Below, piece by piece: positions 57,131-64,000 of a DNA stretch of 64,000 bases. The notes under the pieces were generated by a model. That model did no database searches. It saw nothing but the letters and a program-made list of their open reading frames with translations, and was not told where the DNA came from. Source of the DNA: Nostoc sp. JL33 (GTDB lineage Bacteria; Cyanobacteriota; Cyanobacteriia; Cyanobacteriales; Nostocaceae). Within the stretch, counting starts at the first letter, position 1. Each line of letters starts with the position of its first letter. The position numbers and the translations under genes are program-made. Where the stretch lies: positions 1-64,000 of the forward strand of contig NZ_JABXKP010000080.1 in the NCBI RefSeq assembly GCF_017114985.1, given 5' to 3'.

Positions 57131-58942
57131 TTATCCTTCGTTTAAATGTTCGACTAATAACCAATTAGCAAAGTGATTCTGACGACCCCAGAATGTGACT
57201 AATTGTTCGTGGGGATAAGCGCGTAATTGCTCGTCGATATGCGATCGCAAAGTCACAAGCTGCCAATTTTGCCCTTGATATGCGGCTGGTGCTGTGACAG
57301 TGAATCTGTATTCCTGCTGTGACAAGCGGTAGAAAATGCCTTTGAAACAGTTATTTTCCCGAATTAATCCCTTGCCAAAAGCAGAGTCAGGGTACTCATT
57401 CGCTGATGGGCAAGGGCAATCGCCACTAACTGGATAGGCTTGTGGGTTATTTAAGTAATACAGTTGCCAGTCCAGCCAATCCGAATGATTGGGTGGAAGA
57501 TTAAATAAAGGAATAATTGCTGCTTTTGAGCGATTGTCTTGCAATAAAGCCGTTTGTAGCGCCCTAACAGGTAAATCCCTCGGCTGGCAGTTTAACTCAA
57601 CACATATCGCTGCTGCCATCCCTGCTGCTTGACCAATGCCCATAACCACAGGTTGTAATCTGGTGGCCCCATTGGCAATGTGAGAGACAGAAATATTCTT
57701 TTCACAGACTAAGAAACCATCTGTTGTAGCTGGAATTAGGCAACTGTAGGGAATTGTAAAGGGAGTCCCAGTCCAACGTCCTCCCCAACGGATAGATTTA
57801 GGTTGCAGTGGGAATTGAACACCAGGATAATGATGGTCATTGGCGTAGTTACCAACTGCGATCGCTTCGCAAACGCCAAGGGCGAACGCATCATTAAATA
57901 TAGATGCAACTCTACCTGCGGCGATCGGCAAAATATCCTGTTCTCGGACAGTAGTTAGCCCTACTAAGCGGCGGCTTTCCCGGTAATAGGGATGGAGTGC
58001 AAAAGCTGTAGGGGTGTGAGGAAATACTTTTTTTGCTAAACCATAGCGACGACCAAGCTGTTTTTGGATAAAATGGGCAAAATTTTGGCTGTGCCAGCGA
58101 GATTCTTGGATGAATTCACCTCTGGATACATCTGATATCAACCGCTCTACTCCTTGGCCGTAGTCATTACCACAGATTGGCCAATTAATCATAAATAGAC
58201 CCCCAGGCAAGCGTCCGTAATTCAAAAATGTCTCTGTTCCATAGCCATACATAGCACCTGTAAACTGGGATGGATTATAGTTAGGGGCAGGTGGAATTTC
58301 TGGAGCCGCAGCTACGCCCGTCGTAGACATCGCTTCACCAAAGTCTTGCATAATCACTACATAAGTGGGCGCTTGCACCGGATATCTCTTGGTGAAAGAG
58401 TTAAAAGCTACTGGGGCGCTGGGTTCTCCCCACTCAGATTGCAATTCCCAGCCCCATCGGTAAGGTATCTCAGCTAAAGCCAATAAATCTCCCAATTCTG
58501 TGCCGTCGAGAATAATTTTGGCTGTGACAGCAAAATCAGCAAAGCGCACACCAGTAATAGAATCACCCTGTCGGAATACATCTATTGGCACTTGTCCAGA
58601 AATCCAGTGCAGATTTGGTAATTCTTGCACCCAATCTGCAAATATCTGCGCCCCAATCCGAGGATCGTAACTAAAAAAGCTTACCCAGCTGTTGTCTAAT
58701 CCTCCGGGCTGTCGTTGTCGCAATTCCTGCAAAAACGCACCCCATAACCCAGTTTGAAAGGCTTCTAATTCGTTGCCATCGGGTGCGGATACTCCAGCCG
58801 AAGTTAGCATTCCCCCCAACCAAGGAAATTCACTCACCAGAATCGTTTTGGCTCCCCGTCGCGCCGCTTGGATAGCAGCCGCAGTCCCTCCGGTTCCCCC
58901 ACCGACAACTAAGACATCAGCTGTGTATGTCTGATTAACCAT
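57131..58942 (-). CDS. FAD-dependent oxidoreductase (PF12831 type)
   Basis: 603 residues. The FAD loop VLVVGGGTGGTAAAIQAARRGA starts near residue 10, then FPWLGGMLTSAGVSAPDG near 39 and IILDGTELGDLLALAEIPYRWG near 144. C-terminal GATRLQPVVMGIGQAAGMAAA (near 437) is the typical last FAD contact. Substrate unknown. Residues near 210-216 (MSTTGVA) are encoded by a 21-nt small repeat inserted in frame. ATG 58942 starts MVNQTYTADVLV. Confidence 0.88.
   Translation of the reverse strand: MVNQTYTADVLVVGGGTGGTAAAIQAARRGAKTILVSEFPWLGGMLTSAGVSAPDGNELEAFQTGLWGAFLQELRQRQPGGLDNSWVSFFSYDPRIGAQIFADWVQELPNLHWISGQVPIDVFRQGDSITGVRFADFAVTAKIILDGTELGDLLALAEIPYRWGWELQSEWGEPSAPVAFNSFTKRYPVQAPTYVVIMQDFGEAMSTTGVAAAPEIPPAPNYNPSQFTGAMYGYGTETFLNYGRLPGGLFMINWPICGNDYGQGVERLISDVSRGEFIQESRWHSQNFAHFIQKQLGRRYGLAKKVFPHTPTAFALHPYYRESRRLVGLTTVREQDILPIAAGRVASIFNDAFALGVCEAIAVGNYANDHHYPGVQFPLQPKSIRWGGRWTGTPFTIPYSCLIPATTDGFLVCEKNISVSHIANGATRLQPVVMGIGQAAGMAAAICVELNCQPRDLPVRALQTALLQDNRSKAAIIPLFNLPPNHSDWLDWQLYYLNNPQAYPVSGDCPCPSANEYPDSAFGKGLIRENNCFKGIFYRLSQQEYRFTVTAPAAYQGQNWQLVTLRSHIDEQLRAYPHEQLVTFWGRQNHFANWLLVEHLNEG
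58308..58333. repeat. Small dispersed repeat, in frame within the FAD oxidoreductase gene
   Basis: GCTACGCCCGTCGTAGAC followed by ATCGC is the same family as at 26376, 45968 and 48062. Here the length is a multiple of three and adds residues without breaking the gene. The left flank is GCA instead of GCG, so the HIP1 remnant is imperfect. Confidence 0.7.
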
Positions 58943-59376
58943 TGCTTAACCTCACTGGAGTTTTGACATATTCTCCCCAGATAGCTTGGCATCAAACAAG
59001 ATAAATTTTTTTATCTAGATATATATACCGCTTTTGTAAAAATGAGACAATTTTAATTTTTGTACTCAGCTAGCAGAAAGATTTTAGCAAAGTTGTTATT
59101 TTTAATTTATGCTCGAAAAATACATATCGAATCCTTTAAGAGCAAGACTTACAAATAATTTTATTCTGGCTGGATATGCATAGGATTTAGGATTACATCT
59201 AAGAATAGCTTGATATTTTTAGCCAGACTCATGAGAACTTGATATTAAACGGTCATGAAGAAATACAACTTGTATATACAGCTAAAGATAGAGGTTGTTC
59301 CTATGTTTTGTATTTAAACTTAATATAAATAGTAAATTTTTATGTATTACTAGTATTAAGTAATAATCAAAATATT
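58943..59376. other. AT-rich divergent intergenic region
   Basis: 434 bases between the divergent FAD oxidoreductase and the 315-residue hypothetical gene. Very AT-rich, no repeat or gene that I can support. Confidence 0.4.
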
Positions 59377-60324
59377 ATGTTTACTAATTGCTTTAAAAGT
59401 AATGATAATTTAAGTATAAATAAGGATAGGAATATATCAAATGTTGAGATAGCACTTTTTATAGATCAAATCAAAAGTAATATTTGGCTATTTGGTATTC
59501 CATCTTGGCTTTTTGGCATAACCGATAGAAGCATAGCTGCATTTGCTGATGGTTATTTATCTCCTATAGAAATATGTCAGTTACTTACAGCCTCTTTCTT
59601 TTTTCTGAGTTGGCTATATCTCAAGCCTGATGAAAGCTTTAACAGCAATGATTTAGGCCCCAACGAATATCAAGAATATCTCGCTCGTACTCAAGCTAAC
59701 AAGCTTCAAGTAAAAAAGCTCCACATGATTAGCCAGGAGTATATTTTACCGTTTCCTTATATTTGCCAAATTTATCATTTATTGAACTTAAAACATTTAG
59801 AAACAGTTCATAGCTTTAGCCTTAATAACCTGAAAATTTTTCAAGTTAGCCACTTTCAGCCAACAAACACCGGCGGAATAATCAAATTCCAAACAATATT
59901 AGACTCGCCAGCTAATCCTTTGAGAATTTGGCGGCAACCGATTGTAGAGGTGGATTTAATATTACATACTCCCTACACTGTTGAACTGAGTATTCCAGTC
60001 TACAATAACAAAAGGATAATTGTTATATTTCATGCTTTCCCGTTAAATGACTCAGAGCATCAGTTCTTTATAGATATTTATAGTGATCTAGAGTGGCCAA
60101 AGCCATTATTACAAATAATATTTCATTTTGCTTCTTGTTTGACACTATTTGAAGATTTGCCGTATCTAAGAGCTTTAGCTGATAAAAACATCGGGCGTTT
60201 ATTCAACTTAAGCAGGGCTTCAAATCACGAGACTGCCTTGCTGTTTAAAAGATACGTTGAGCTATATGGTTCGACTGGAGAACCAACTAAATTACTTGAG
60301 GGGAGGGAAGAGAGACGCGATTAA
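59377..60324 (+). CDS. Hypothetical protein with N-terminal hydrophobic segments
   Basis: 315 residues, AT-rich codons. Hydrophobic stretches lie at about 33-52 (NIWLFGIPSWLFGITDRSIA) and 62-82 (EICQLLTASFFFLSWLYLKP). The larger soluble part (90-300) has a WRQPIVEVDLILHTPYTVELSIPVYNNKRIIVIFHAFPL strand pattern. I do not recognise a family. The last codons (EERRD) and the stop itself lie in a repeat copied twice at 60311-60355, so the original C-terminus may have been replaced. Confidence 0.7.
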   Translation: MFTNCFKSNDNLSINKDRNISNVEIALFIDQIKSNIWLFGIPSWLFGITDRSIAAFADGYLSPIEICQLLTASFFFLSWLYLKPDESFNSNDLGPNEYQEYLARTQANKLQVKKLHMISQEYILPFPYICQIYHLLNLKHLETVHSFSLNNLKIFQVSHFQPTNTGGIIKFQTILDSPANPLRIWRQPIVEVDLILHTPYTVELSIPVYNNKRIIVIFHAFPLNDSEHQFFIDIYSDLEWPKPLLQIIFHFASCLTLFEDLPYLRALADKNIGRLFNLSRASNHETALLFKRYVELYGSTGEPTKLLEGREERRD

Positions 60325-60355
60325 TCGCGTACAGGAGAGACGCGATTAATCGCGT
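60311..60355. repeat. Doubled 20-bp palindromic repeat
   Basis: AGAGACGCGATTAATCGCGT occurs at 60311-60330 and 60336-60355; each contains the palindrome ACGCGATTAATCGCGT. The first copy supplies the TAA stop (60322-60324) of the preceding gene. Confidence 0.9.
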
Positions 60356-60370
60356 CTGTACAGGAGTTAG

Positions 60371-62041
60371 TTAAGCGCGTGCTAGTAATGGAGCAGCAGC
60401 TAGTAAGGTTTTGGTATAAGGGTGCTGAGGATTAGCAAAAATAGTTTTTGTCAGACCGAGCTCGACAATTTTACCGCCATTCATCACGGCAATACGATCG
60501 CACAAAAATCGCGCTAACCAAAGGTCATGGGTGATGAACAGATAAGTTAGCTCAAACTCTTCCTTTAATTGCAACATCAAATCTAGCACTTGCGACTGCA
60601 CGCTAGCGTCTAACATACTCACGGGTTCATCGCAAATGAGAAGTTTAGGGTGAGTAATTAAAGCACGAGCGATCGCTACTCGTTGCTGTTGTCCACCAGA
60701 CAAATCTGATGGATAACGCTCATAATACACTTCTGGCGGTGTTAACCCAACTTTATCTAGCATCCATAAAACTTGTTCTTTTGCCTTAGCAGGATTGGCT
60801 AGATTGTGGATAAATAAAGGATCAGCGATACTTTGTCCCACTGTCATCGCTGGATTGAGACAAGCATGAGGGTCTTGAAAAACCATTTGTATTTGCCGCC
60901 TTGAGGAGCGAATTTCTTGACGCGACAGTTTAGTTAAATCCTGTCCTAAAAATTCAACTTTGCCACTAGTGGGACGAATTAGTTGCAAGATTGTTCGTGA
61001 TAGCGTACTTTTACCACAACCTGATTCCCCAACTAAGCCGAGAATTTCTCCTGGATAAAGATCCAGGTTGATACCATCTACTGCTTTAATTGTCTGCGCT
61101 TGTGTGTTAAACAATCGTTCGATAAAGTTAGGTTCTATAGTGTAGTATTGCTTGAGTTCACTGACACTCAAAATTGGGGATTGCTGATTAATAATCGGTA
61201 ATTGCTTTTCTGCGTCATTGACAATTATTAACTCTCCACTATCTTTTACTGCTTGAATGTGTAAAGCTGCTTTTAAAAGCGATCGCGTGTATTCATGTTG
61301 AGGGTGTCTAAATACGGTTTCTGTAGAACCCATTTCGACTATCTTGCCGTTGTACATAACCCCAATGCGATCGCAATACTCAGCCACCATTGCTAAATCG
61401 TGAGAAATCAGCAACAATCCCATGTTTTCTTCACCACACAGGCGAGTTAATTCTTTCAATATCTGCGCGGATACTGTGACATCTAAACTAGTGGTGGGTT
61501 CATCGGCAACAATCAACTTGGGGTTGAGGAGTAAAGCTAAAGCGATCGCTACTCGTTGGCGCATTCCACCGCTAAACTCATGAGGATACTGATTCCAGCG
61601 ACTGGCTGGAATATTCACCTTTGCCAAGGTAGCAAGTGCTTTTTCTTTGGCTTGACGCGTTGATAATTTTGGTGAGTGCGCCTGAAGGGTTTCAATACAA
61701 TGCTTACCAATCGTCATCAATGGATCGAGGCGTGTCATCGGATCTTGAAAAATTAAGGCGATCGCCTCTCCGCGAAACTTCCGCAACTGGTTAGGCATCA
61801 AGTCAAACAGCGACTGTCCTTGAAATGTCACCCGCCCCTCAACACGACTAGAGGCTGGTAATAAACGCATTACTGCGCGTCCGATAGTTGACTTACCACA
61901 ACCCGATTCTCCCACCAATCCCATTCTTTCACCTGGTTGCAAGGTGAAAGATACATCATCAACCGCCCAGCTTGCTTCTTCTCCACTCCGTTGAGGATAG
62001 GCAACTCGCAGATTTTCGATACAGAATAAGGCTTCACTCAT
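60371..62041 (-). CDS. ABC transporter ATPase with two fused NBDs (peptide/nickel type)
   Basis: 556 residues, a DppD-DppF-like fusion as in YejF/GsiA. NBD1 has Walker A GESGCGKST near 40, signature FSGGMRQRVAIALAL near 158 and Walker B LIVADEPTTSLD. NBD2 has GESGCGKSTLSRT near 340, LSGGQQQRVAIARAL near 447 and LLICDEPVSMLD. It should energise import of peptides or a related solute. No permease or binding-protein gene adjoins it, so partners lie elsewhere. Start at ATG 62041. Confidence 0.92.
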   Translation of the reverse strand: MSEALFCIENLRVAYPQRSGEEASWAVDDVSFTLQPGERMGLVGESGCGKSTIGRAVMRLLPASSRVEGRVTFQGQSLFDLMPNQLRKFRGEAIALIFQDPMTRLDPLMTIGKHCIETLQAHSPKLSTRQAKEKALATLAKVNIPASRWNQYPHEFSGGMRQRVAIALALLLNPKLIVADEPTTSLDVTVSAQILKELTRLCGEENMGLLLISHDLAMVAEYCDRIGVMYNGKIVEMGSTETVFRHPQHEYTRSLLKAALHIQAVKDSGELIIVNDAEKQLPIINQQSPILSVSELKQYYTIEPNFIERLFNTQAQTIKAVDGINLDLYPGEILGLVGESGCGKSTLSRTILQLIRPTSGKVEFLGQDLTKLSRQEIRSSRRQIQMVFQDPHACLNPAMTVGQSIADPLFIHNLANPAKAKEQVLWMLDKVGLTPPEVYYERYPSDLSGGQQQRVAIARALITHPKLLICDEPVSMLDASVQSQVLDLMLQLKEEFELTYLFITHDLWLARFLCDRIAVMNGGKIVELGLTKTIFANPQHPYTKTLLAAAPLLARA

Positions 62042-62300
62042 AGTTAGTTATCAGCCCTGAGCTACCAGCTTTTATAATTTCAAATTTAAGATAGTCTATC
62101 AGATTGATATTAGACCTGCGTTGTGCGAACATCTTTAATTGTCTTAGCGATCGCAACGAGTTCCGCCAATGTTCTATCATACTAATTTATACCGCTTGTC
62201 TCAAGTTTTATCAGTTCATGTAGGAGACGCGGAAGTTTGCCTACCTTTACAGCAGATTGCAGGTTTATGAAGTACAGTAGCAACAGTTTGCAAACCAGTT

Positions 62301-62494
62301 TCATAAATGCTTAGGATTGAGTAAATCGAGGGCAGTAGCAATTAGAGTATCAACCATTTTTGTTGTGCTTGGAGAGAACTGACGTAAAAAAGACTTAAGT
62401 TGCGACCACCAAAGTTCAATTGGATTAAAATCTGGGGAGTAGGGTGACAGATTAAGAACATTTGCACCGTATTGCCCTGCTAACTCAATAATGG
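62301..62494 (-). pseudogene. IS630-family transposase, C-terminal relic
   Basis: Read on the minus strand, about 64 codons give IIELAGQYGANVLNLSPYSP, DFNPIELWWSQLKSFLRQFS and ALDLLNPKHL, then stop. This is the end of an IS630 DDE transposase with the last catalytic Glu (NPIE). Everything before is gone, and a GCGTTACGC...GTTAACGCAC repeat abuts the break (62495-62520). Confidence 0.82.
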
Positions 62495-62534
62495 CGCGTT
62501 ACGCTATGGTTAACGCACTCTACTTGCTATATTG

Positions 62535-62792
62535 TCAAAGTATTGGTTGGATTTTTACTTTTTGATCAGGATCAGACACGCTCACAAATACTAAATCTGG
62601 ATCCCAATGTCCAACTAAGTCAAGTTTAGCACATACACTCCATCCTCTATTTTGATCCCCAAGTCCTAGCTTACGCTCTCTATAAGTAGCATTAAGTGAG
62701 TCTTCAATAATTAGAACTTTATCTTGAATTAATGCCAATCTAGCAAGCACTAAAGCACGCTCTTTTGTAACGGTAATTATTTTGTCTTCCAT
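62535..62792 (-). CDS. Small hypothetical protein
   Basis: 85 residues: EDKIITVTKERALVLARLALIQDKVLIIEDSLNATY, then LGLGDQNRGWSVCAKLDLVGHWDPDLVFVSVSDPDQKVKIQPIL. No signal or membrane segment. GGGAGG eight bases before ATG 62792 makes it a believable gene. Family not recognised. Confidence 0.65.
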   Translation of the reverse strand: MEDKIITVTKERALVLARLALIQDKVLIIEDSLNATYRERKLGLGDQNRGWSVCAKLDLVGHWDPDLVFVSVSDPDQKVKIQPIL

Positions 62793-62853
62793 CAATCAAT
62801 CCTCCCTGAACGTTATTGGTCTCTAAGGGATCTAATATATCTAGTTAATTGAG

Positions 62854-62894
62854 ATGGTAGCTGGATTTAGGCCGTGCCTAAATCCAGCTACCAT
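62854..62894. repeat. Perfect 19-bp hairpin with 3-base loop
   Basis: ATGGTAGCTGGATTTAGGC pairs with 62876-62894 across CGT. It lies upstream of the small minus-strand gene and is not followed by a T run. Possibly the ends of a minimal element. Confidence 0.75.
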
Positions 62895-62926
62895 TCAAAA
62901 TCAATGAAACGCTTACGCTGTATTCA

Positions 62927-62975
62927 TTTTGAATTTTGAATTTTGAATTTTGAATTTTGAATTTTGAATTTTCAA
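62927..62975. repeat. Heptanucleotide TTTTGAA array, 6-7 units
   Basis: Six exact TTTTGAA units and one TTTTCAA. The array lies in the 326-base gap before the next gene; nothing else in that gap besides the hairpin. Confidence 0.9.
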
Positions 62976-63118
62976 TTCCGCCCTGCTGTACTAGCTGTTT
63001 AGCTGATTAATTCACCCATTTGTAGGAGGTAATTAGCAACTGAATAAGTGTACTTTACTTATAATCAGACCAACACAAAATGGTTTGAAGCAGCATTCAC
63101 ACAACAAGTGTATCAATT

Positions 63119-63430
63119 ATGTTAAACCTGATATTTACCGGATGTATAAAAATAAAACCCTTGCTGGTTTCAACAGCTTTTTTGCTGGCTGTACAGACTT
63201 CTACCAATGCTCAACAAGCCTTCCCTAGTTTGACTCCAAGACAAGCTCAACATTTATCCCGTGACTTGGTTCCATATAATTCTCAAGACTTTTTTAGGCA
63301 AGGAAAAGATTCGATTGAGAGAGAAATTCAACTTCTTAGCTACCAAAGGCAACAGCGCTCAATTAAACCTGTTCTTAAGATTGATTCAGTACCGCAGATT
63401 AAAAGACCATATATTCAGCAAAAACTTTAA
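63119..63430 (+). CDS. Small secreted hypothetical protein
   Basis: 103 residues. The leader has a hydrophobic core PLLVSTAFLLAVQTSTNAQQA (near 14-34), ending in a plausible ANAQ cleavage site. The mature part is basic and helical (LTPRQAQHLSRDLVPYNSQDFFRQGKDSIEREIQLLSYQRQQRS). No ribosome site is evident before ATG 63119. Family not recognised. Confidence 0.6.
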   Translation: MLNLIFTGCIKIKPLLVSTAFLLAVQTSTNAQQAFPSLTPRQAQHLSRDLVPYNSQDFFRQGKDSIEREIQLLSYQRQQRSIKPVLKIDSVPQIKRPYIQQKL

Positions 63431-63477
63431 CATCTTATTATCTAAGTAACAATCATTATCCTTCTATGACACCTTAT

Positions 63478-63591
63478 TAGGACTTACGCAAAACTAACGA
63501 ATTGTAGGGGAAATACCCTGCGGTCAGCTAAAGCTACATGAATTGCCCCTACGTAAATTCAAGGTTTTGGCGATTTTTTGCGTCAGTCCTG
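63478..63591. mobile_element. 114-bp miniature element, TAGGACTTACGCA termini, copy 3
   Basis: Begins TAGGACTTACGCA and ends TGCGTCAGTCCTG (two mismatches), flanked by CTTAT at 63473-63477 and 63592-63596. The interior has a second inverted repeat, GTAGGGG...CCCCTAC. Confidence 0.85.
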
Positions 63592-63676
63592 CTTATAATT
63601 GAGCGATCGCTATGCTCTGTTCCCGCTAGCAGAGTTTTTGTGTTTTCAATCAGCTTTGCAACACAAATTTACAATC

Positions 63677-63931
63677 TTAATCGTCTAGCAAGCTCATCAA
63701 CGCTTGAATTTCAACGTCTTCCGACTCTGAGTCTAGCGGTTCTGAGTCTAGCGGTTCTGAGTCTAGCGGCTCTGACAATTGACACTGTAACTTTAATAAT
63801 TCATTCTGTAATCCTTCTGCTACATAGAGCAGATTAGATTCTTGTGCAATTTTTAGCTGATTTTCTTTAATTTTGATTTGTTTAAGCAAGTTGTTTTCAA
63901 CATGAATTAAATTGTAATGTTGAGCAATCAT
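63677..63931 (-). CDS. Small coiled-coil protein with SEPLD repeats
   Basis: 84 residues. The N-terminal two thirds is a coiled coil (NNLLKQIKIKENQLKIAQE ... LQNELLKLQCQL). Then come three SEPLD units and an acidic tail, DVEIQALMSLLDD. The repeat is encoded by 15-bp units at 63726-63770. No family recognised; the ORF runs cleanly to ATG 63931 near the window edge. Confidence 0.6.
   Translation of the reverse strand: MIAQHYNLIHVENNLLKQIKIKENQLKIAQESNLLYVAEGLQNELLKLQCQLSEPLDSEPLDSEPLDSESEDVEIQALMSLLDD
63726..63770. repeat. 15-bp tandem repeat, 3 units
   Basis: TCTGAGTCTAGCGGT three times (the last ends in C), within the SEPLD gene. Confidence 0.9.
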
Positions 63932-64000
63932 AGCTTTAAATTTCTTATCAATCTATCGAGTGCAATGAGATTTACCACCTATGTATTATTCCACACTTCT

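Noticed and set aside
62042-62300. A gene upstream of the ABC ATPase
   Set aside because: No frame of useful length with a start and ribosome site on either strand.

Overview
The window comes from a filamentous, heterocyst-forming cyanobacterium of the Nostoc type. Four things support this: abundant GCGATCGC (HIP1) octamers; the septal-junction operon fraC-fraD-fraE; a patX gene whose product carries the HetR-binding RGSGR pentapeptide; and NtcA-controlled glnA/gifA. Allophycocyanin apcF, ycf54, crtE and the gap-pyk-tal cluster fit the same lineage. No tRNA, rRNA, CRISPR array or intact transposase gene was seen.

Layout. 0-7.5 kb: ahcY, an MscS channel and an RND efflux pump. 7.5-11.2 kb: a decayed toxin-antitoxin cluster full of miniature transposons, a 21-bp minisatellite and a pentapeptide-repeat membrane protein. 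11.4-24.8 kb: Uma2 nuclease, CruP-like flavoprotein with two paralogous membrane proteins, L,D-transpeptidase, a GSSGTT-repeat secreted protein, NIL ferredoxin, DUF3616, CHAD, NTF2-like, B12-radical SAM and DUF2891 genes. 25-29 kb: gap1, pyk and tal (glycolysis and pentose phosphate). 29.5-31 kb: an Arg-rich secreted protein and a solitary four-core microviridin-type (graspetide) precursor. 31.4-35.2 kb: fused double cobO and, divergently, fraCDE. 35-45 kb: pdxJ, ycf54, PAP2-like, crtE, folD, Nudix and AI-2E genes. 45-50.4 kb: a histidine kinase broken by a small repeat, a PhoD phosphatase, an orphan HicB, and an ATPase-PIN gene pair that may be a defence module. 50-57 kb: tlyA, DUF29, apcF, glnA, gifA, a ferritin-like gene and patX. 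57-64 kb: a FAD oxidoreductase, a double-NBD ABC ATPase, an IS630 relic and small secreted or coiled-coil proteins.

Genes that act together: GlnA makes glutamine and GifA (IF7) inactivates it. Both promoters carry a perfect GTA-N8-TAC NtcA box, positioned for activation of glnA and repression of gifA. FraCDE builds the cell-cell channels through which a PatX-derived peptide could move in pattern formation.

The intergenic space is unusually rich in small mobile sequences. Four families of miniature inverted-repeat elements are visible, several with exact target duplications. A 21-27 nt small dispersed repeat sits repeatedly inside HIP1 octamers, and removing it restores both GCGATCGC and broken reading frames.

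Best candidates for something undescribed: the orphan multi-core microviridin precursor, the ATPase-PIN pair, the HIP1-nested small repeats, and an array of four degenerate repeats at an exact 40-bp period.
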